17,234 nucleotides of DNA, taken from JBKCHH01 sp046302855 (GTDB lineage: Bacteria > Pseudomonadota > Alphaproteobacteria > Rickettsiales > UBA8987). Below are positions 14,011-17,234 of the stretch, piece after piece (within the stretch, counting starts at the first letter, position 1; the number at the start of each line of letters is the position of its first letter). The notes beneath the pieces are model-generated. The model was not told the origin of the DNA. It worked only from the letters and a program-made list of their open reading frames with translations, and ran no database searches. The stretch is from contig JBKCHH010000071.1 of the NCBI GenBank assembly GCA_046302855.1, positions 1 to 17,234 on the forward strand. The letters are read 5' to 3'. A program made the translations under genes and the position numbers.

Positions 14011-14884
14011 CATCAGACCAGTTATTTTATGTGGTGGTTTTGGCAAAAGATTAAAACCAATCTCTAGCATTAAAAAACCTAAGCAGTTTTTAAAGGTGCT
14101 AGAAGATCAATCACTGTTCCAATCTGTAATGGAGAGGGTTTCAAACAAATCCATTTTTTTAGAGCCATTAGTTATTTCCAACACTATTTTTTTAAAAAAC
14201 ATTAAGAATGATTTAAAAAAAACCAGTCTCACCGCCCAAATTTTTTTAGAGCCTGTTTCTAGGAATACCGCCACTTCTATAATTATAAGTGCCTTACTGG
14301 CAAACGATAACGAATATTTATTAGTTTTACCCTCTGATCATATAATTCAAAATAAATCTGCCTTTGAAACAACAATTGAAGAAACCATTAATGAGCTTAG
14401 AAATACTAATCTTGAAGAAAAAATAACCCTGTTTGGGGTTAAAAATGATAATTTTTCTGAAAACTTTGGCTATTTTATTTGTGAAGGGCAGGGGGCTTTA
14501 AATAAAATCACCTCTTTTATAGAAAAACCCTCTTACGATACATTTGAAGAAAAACTACAACATAAAAATTACTTTATTAATTCTGGTATGTTTCTGTTTA
14601 AAAAAGAATTTTTCTTAAAGCAGGTGCAAGAAATTCTCCCCAACATCTATTTTAACTCATGTGAGGCGGTTAAAAGTTTGGTTAAGGAAAGGGGCCACAA
14701 AATAGTTGGCAATCAAATAAAAAATAGCCCAAATATTTCAATAGATTACGCTTTGATGGAAAATAATCATAATCTTTATGCCACCCAACTAAAATCAGAT
14801 TGGTTAGATGTGGGAAATCTAGCTTCATTTATAGAAAAAATTTCTGCAAAAGACCTTGCAAAAATTATTATTTATGAAATGTAG
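13994..14884 (+). CDS. manC: Mannose-1-phosphate guanylyltransferase
   Basis: This nucleotidyltransferase makes GDP-mannose from mannose 1-phosphate and GTP, a precursor of surface polysaccharide and GDP-fucose-type sugars. The nucleotide-binding signature is ILCGGFGKRLKPIS (11-24), followed by PKQF (29-32). EPVSRNTA (86-93), VLPSDH (111-116), FIEKP (175-179), INSGMFLF (195-202) and SIDYALME (249-256) with DWLDVGN (269-275) are all characteristic of the GMP group. At 296 residues it lacks the C-terminal beta-helix or isomerase domain of the 350- to 480-residue ManC/AlgA proteins. It ends soon after WLDVGN, so it is a short, single-domain form. The start ATG overlaps ribH by 17 bases. No other GDP-mannose pathway gene is in view. 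Confidence 0.85.
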   Translation: MVGKINIRPVILCGGFGKRLKPISSIKKPKQFLKVLEDQSLFQSVMERVSNKSIFLEPLVISNTIFLKNIKNDLKKTSLTAQIFLEPVSRNTATSIIISALLANDNEYLLVLPSDHIIQNKSAFETTIEETINELRNTNLEEKITLFGVKNDNFSENFGYFICEGQGALNKITSFIEKPSYDTFEEKLQHKNYFINSGMFLFKKEFFLKQVQEILPNIYFNSCEAVKSLVKERGHKIVGNQIKNSPNISIDYALMENNHNLYATQLKSDWLDVGNLASFIEKISAKDLAKIIIYEM

Positions 14885-14890
14885 AATATT

Positions 14891-15106
14891 ATGAAAGAAT
14901 ATAAAGTAGTAGTTTATCGTGAAGGAATATTTGGAACGCTATTTTTTGGCAGTTCGCAAATTGACCCTGAAAAATTTACTCATTTTTTAAATGAGCATGC
15001 CTCAGCTGGTTGGCGGGTAGTGGCAGTAGAGCTAGATGTTGCCAGAATGCTTTTAATTAAAAAAAGATCCACCTATTTTGTAATAATGGAAAGGGAGAAA
15101 TACTAA
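14891..15106 (+). CDS. DUF4177-like small protein
   Basis: The 71-residue product begins EYKVVVYREGIFGTLFFGSS and continues with KFTHFLNEHASAGWRVVAVE (residues 28-47), ending in a strand YFVIMERE. This is the pattern of DUF4177 proteins: an N-terminal strand, a helix, the AxxGWRVV turn and two more strands. The role is unknown. It is only 6 bases after the guanylyltransferase and 13 bases before a small membrane protein gene, so it is in the same transcription unit. The family assignment is from pattern memory. Confidence 0.75.
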   Translation: MKEYKVVVYREGIFGTLFFGSSQIDPEKFTHFLNEHASAGWRVVAVELDVARMLLIKKRSTYFVIMEREKY

Positions 15107-15119
15107 TTATCTTAAACTT

Positions 15120-15341
15120 ATGATTTCACGGCTATTATTTTTATTTTTTGTAGTGGCAATTTTCGCCTTACTAATATTAACTTTAGATCAAATCTGGTTT
15201 GGCTTTATAGCAAAAAAACTCTTCTGGAAACTTATAGCAAGTATATCTCTTGCCATAATTGTAGCGGGCGTTTTATTCGCTATTAGCAATTCTTTTAGCG
15301 AAGAAAGAAGGCTTATTAAAGAAAGGTATTACGATAAGTAA
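15120..15341 (+). CDS. Small two-helix membrane protein
   Basis: The 73-residue product has two hydrophobic segments (about 4-24 and 38-58), separated by a short loop with DQIWFGFIAKK. A charged tail follows (EERRLIKERYYDK). The topology suggests an inner-membrane protein with a cytoplasmic C-terminus. I do not recognise a family. It follows the DUF4177-like gene at 13 bases, and the two may work as a pair. Confidence 0.65.
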   Translation: MISRLLFLFFVVAIFALLILTLDQIWFGFIAKKLFWKLIASISLAIIVAGVLFAISNSFSEERRLIKERYYDK

Positions 15342-15408
15342 AAATTATGGAAAGGTTGGTTTTTCAAATTTAACCCCGCCTAAATTTTTCTGGCATATAA
15401 AATAAACT

Positions 15409-15435
15409 TTGCTATTGAAACCTTCCCTTGATAAT
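15409..15435 (+). promoter_or_regulatory. Possible tRNA-Leu promoter
   Basis: TTGCTA (15409-15414) and GATAAT (15430-15435) stand 15 bases apart, a short spacing, and the -10 like box ends 15 bases before the mature tRNA. The tRNA must be expressed from this 109-base gap unless it is read from the upstream run. The match is only fair. Confidence 0.3.
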
Positions 15436-15450
15436 ACATTTGGGGCAAAT

Positions 15451-15534
15451 GCGGATGTGGCGAAATTGGTAGACGCACTAGACTTAGGATCTAGCGCCAA
15501 AAGCATGGGGGTTCAAGTCCCTCCATCCGCACCA
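15451..15534 (+). tRNA. tRNA-Leu (anticodon UAG)
   Basis: The acceptor stem is GCGGATG paired with CATCCGC (15524-15530), followed by discriminator A and an encoded CCA (15532-15534). The anticodon arm is CTAGA, loop CTTAGGA, TCTAG, giving anticodon TAG, which reads CUA and other CUN codons. The T arm is GGGGG, TTCAAGT, CCCTC. A 12-base variable region is present, short for a class II tRNA but in line with compact Leu tRNAs, and the D arm contains TTGGTAGACG, as in bacterial tRNA-Leu. No introns or anomalies. Confidence 0.96.
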
Positions 15535-15560
15535 AGTTTAGAAATATAAATATAAGATAT

Positions 15561-16523
15561 ATGCTAACCATTATAACCTCTCCCTATATCCAGTTTTTCT
15601 TGTTAGCCCTTTGTGCTGGGTTGCTGAAGTCTGATTTGAAAATTCCAGACCAAATTACTAAGGCAATTTCTATCTTTTTACTAATTGCTATAGGGTTAAA
15701 GGGTGGCTTGTCCCTAAGGGAATCTACCATTAACTATGCCGATTTTGCCTTAATTGCCTCTATTTCCGTTATATTTTCTTTTTTGATACCTTTTGTTGGC
15801 TATTTTATCCTTAGCTTTAGCAAAAAAATAAGACCCATTGATGCAGTAGCCGTAGCCGCCCATTATGGCTCGGTTAGTGTAGTTACCTTTTCTTACGCTG
15901 TTAGCTTTTTGCAAAAGCATAATATTCCAGAATTTTCTGGAACTATTGTTACCCTAATGGCAATTATGGAGATTCCTGCCATATTTTCTGCCCTTATTAT
16001 TGCCAATTATCTTCGCAAAAAACAAAGAAAGGGCGAAATTAAAATGGGCAGGGCCTTGCGTGAAGAGCTTTTTAACGGAAGTGTAGTTTTATTGCTAGGT
16101 AGCCTATTTGTTGGCTTAACTGCAAACCCTGAACAACTACAAAAAATTAAGCCATTTATTATCGATCCCTTTTACGCCGTTTTATGTATTTTTTTAATAG
16201 AACTGGGGCTAATTGTAGCATCTGAAATAAAAACCATTCGCTCCCTGCCCAAATACTTGGTTGCCTTTGCTGTTTTATTCCCCATTTTTAACTTTTTAAT
16301 TGGGGTAAGTATCGCTAGCTTTTTTATGAGCACCTTTGCGGATAAATTTTTGTTTGGCGTGCTATGTGCTAGTGCATCCTACATTGCCATTCCTGCCACT
16401 ATAAAAAATGCTATACCGGAAGCTAATCCTGCCATTTATGTTACCTGCTCCCTTGGTATTACCTTTCCCTTTAACCTAATTTTTGGCATGCCATTATATT
16501 TTGAATTGACCAAACTTTTTTAG
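15561..16523 (+). CDS. SbtA-family sodium-dependent bicarbonate transporter homologue
   Basis: This 320-residue integral membrane protein of the SbtA family (PF05982, formerly DUF897) is recognised by AVAAHYGSVSVVTFSYA (97-113), MAIMEIPAI (133-141) and the N-terminal KSDLKIPDQITKAISIFLL block. About ten hydrophobic segments run from residue 8 to the end, in two halves as in SbtA. In cyanobacteria SbtA imports bicarbonate with sodium and is controlled by the PII-like SbtB. Homologues in heterotrophs are common and their substrate is often untested. No sbtB-like gene follows; instead rdgB starts 1 base after the stop. Bicarbonate for anaplerotic or biosynthetic carboxylation is a reasonable guess only. 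Confidence 0.87.
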   Translation: MLTIITSPYIQFFLLALCAGLLKSDLKIPDQITKAISIFLLIAIGLKGGLSLRESTINYADFALIASISVIFSFLIPFVGYFILSFSKKIRPIDAVAVAAHYGSVSVVTFSYAVSFLQKHNIPEFSGTIVTLMAIMEIPAIFSALIIANYLRKKQRKGEIKMGRALREELFNGSVVLLLGSLFVGLTANPEQLQKIKPFIIDPFYAVLCIFLIELGLIVASEIKTIRSLPKYLVAFAVLFPIFNFLIGVSIASFFMSTFADKFLFGVLCASASYIAIPATIKNAIPEANPAIYVTCSLGITFPFNLIFGMPLYFELTKLF

Positions 16524-16524
16524 A

Positions 16525-17121
16525 ATGAAACTATTAATTGCCAGCAATAACCAAGGCAAGGTAAGGGAGCTAGCAGAATTGTTAGAGGGGTTTAAAGTTT
16601 CAATACTAAAGGCAGGTGATTTTCCCTATCCAGAGCCAGAAGAAAATGGTTTAACCTTCACAGAAAATGCGAAGATAAAATCAGATTATTATTATAATTT
16701 AACTGGCATTACCTCCCTAGCAGATGATTCTGGTCTATGTGTTGATGCTTTAAATGGTGCACCCGGTATCTATTCTGCCAGATGGGCGGGGGCAGAAAAA
16801 GATTTCTCAAAGGCAATTTCTTTGGTAGAACAAGAGCTGATAGAAAAAACTGGAACTAATAAAAACCACAAGGCACACTTTATTTGCGTTCTTTCTATTA
16901 GCTTTGGTAAAGGTAAAAGCGTTCAGTTTGAAGGTAGAATTGATGGCACCTTAACCTTTCCAGCCAGGGGCTCAAACGGCTTTGGCTATGACCCTATTTT
17001 TATACCAGATGGGGGCAGTAAAACTTACGGAGAAATTTCTCAAAGAGAGAAAAACCAAAATAATCATCGCTCCATTGCCTTTGCAAAATTTAAACAATGG
17101 TTTTTAAAGACCTATGCCTAA
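16525..17121 (+). CDS. rdgB: dITP/XTP pyrophosphatase RdgB (HAM1 family)
   Basis: RdgB hydrolyses non-canonical purine nucleotides (dITP, XTP, dXTP) to monophosphates and pyrophosphate, keeping them out of DNA and RNA. The 198-residue product has ASNNQGKVRE (6-15) for the phosphates, FTENAKIKS (45-53), LADDSGLCVDAL (65-76) with the metal-binding Asp residues, PGIYSARWAG (80-89), NGFGYDPIF (151-159) and NHRSIA (180-185), where the family usually has SHR. Length and motif order are normal. It starts 1 base after the stop of the SbtA-family gene, so both are likely co-transcribed. A palindromic repeat begins 12 bases after its stop and could serve as its terminator. Confidence 0.95.
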   Translation: MKLLIASNNQGKVRELAELLEGFKVSILKAGDFPYPEPEENGLTFTENAKIKSDYYYNLTGITSLADDSGLCVDALNGAPGIYSARWAGAEKDFSKAISLVEQELIEKTGTNKNHKAHFICVLSISFGKGKSVQFEGRIDGTLTFPARGSNGFGYDPIFIPDGGSKTYGEISQREKNQNNHRSIAFAKFKQWFLKTYA

Positions 17122-17133
17122 TTCTACTCCCAA

Positions 17134-17234
17134 GTCATTGCGAGCCAAAAATTTATTTTTGGCAAAGCAATCCACAACAATTGTGTTTCTTGCAACAAAT
17201 ATCTTGAAACTTAAGGCTCTACCTTGTTTATGGA
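17134..17234 (+). repeat. Palindromic repeat element, copy 3 (cut by the window end)
   Basis: GTCATTGCGAG (17134-17144) is identical to the outer arm of copy 2, and GCAATCCAC (17167-17175) matches the inner arm pattern. Between them lies a perfect 8-bp hairpin, GCCAAAAA with TTTTTGGC, loop TTTA (17144-17163). The last bases of the window, TTGTTTATGGA (17224-17234), look like the start of the opposite inner arm, pairing with TCCACAACAA (17171-17180) apart from a small bulge and mismatch. The right outer arm would lie beyond the window. The core differs from copies 1 and 2, so it is another subtype of the same family. Confidence 0.7.

Noticed and set aside
15342..15400. Terminator after the small membrane protein gene (GGTT...AACC around 15355-15375)
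   Set aside because: The stem is only four pairs with a large loop and no T-run right after it.

Overview
The window is AT-rich, gene-dense bacterial DNA, most likely from an alphaproteobacterium. The main arguments are a class I (archaeal-type) lysyl-tRNA synthetase, which among Proteobacteria is mainly an alphaproteobacterial trait, a BamD/ComL lipoprotein, a FixG/CcoG protein and a YejF-type double ABC ATPase. Palindromic repeats with ends like GTCATTGCGAG and GCAATCC recall the repeats common in Rickettsiales genomes. Against an ordinary obligate intracellular Rickettsia speak argJ (arginine synthesis), ribH (riboflavin synthesis), mannose-1-phosphate guanylyltransferase and an SbtA-family transporter. 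A less reduced or free-living relative fits better. This placement is inference from gene content only.

Layout. Bases 3-248 hold the 3' end of an unrecognised gene. A palindromic element (251-393) fills the gap to the convergent bamD (400-1248, minus). prmC and ccoG follow on the plus strand, divergent from bamD. holB and argJ lie on the minus strand with a second copy of the element between them, in inverted orientation. At that place the 5' end of holB is duplicated. Divergent from argJ is a plus-strand unit of lysK plus two small unrecognised genes, ending at a clear Rho-independent terminator (7717-7751). Convergent to it is a minus-strand pair: a PAP2 phosphatase overlapping a peptide-type double ABC ATPase.

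From 9995 to 17121 everything is on the plus strand: a small Cys-containing lipoprotein, then a tight run of a FAD-dependent oxidoreductase, a DUF1365 protein and a cyclopropane-synthase-like methyltransferase (a recurring membrane-lipid-modification trio), ribH, a short mannose-1-phosphate guanylyltransferase, a DUF4177-like protein and a two-helix membrane protein. After these come tRNA-Leu(UAG), an SbtA-family transporter and rdgB. A third, divergent palindromic element starts just after rdgB and runs off the window end.

Most genes are housekeeping. The less ordinary parts are the lipid-modification trio, whose methyltransferase lacks two residues of the E. coli Cfa bicarbonate site, the repeat-associated duplication of the holB start, and several small genes without known function. 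I did not see a defence system, a phage, an insertion sequence with transposase, or a CRISPR array.
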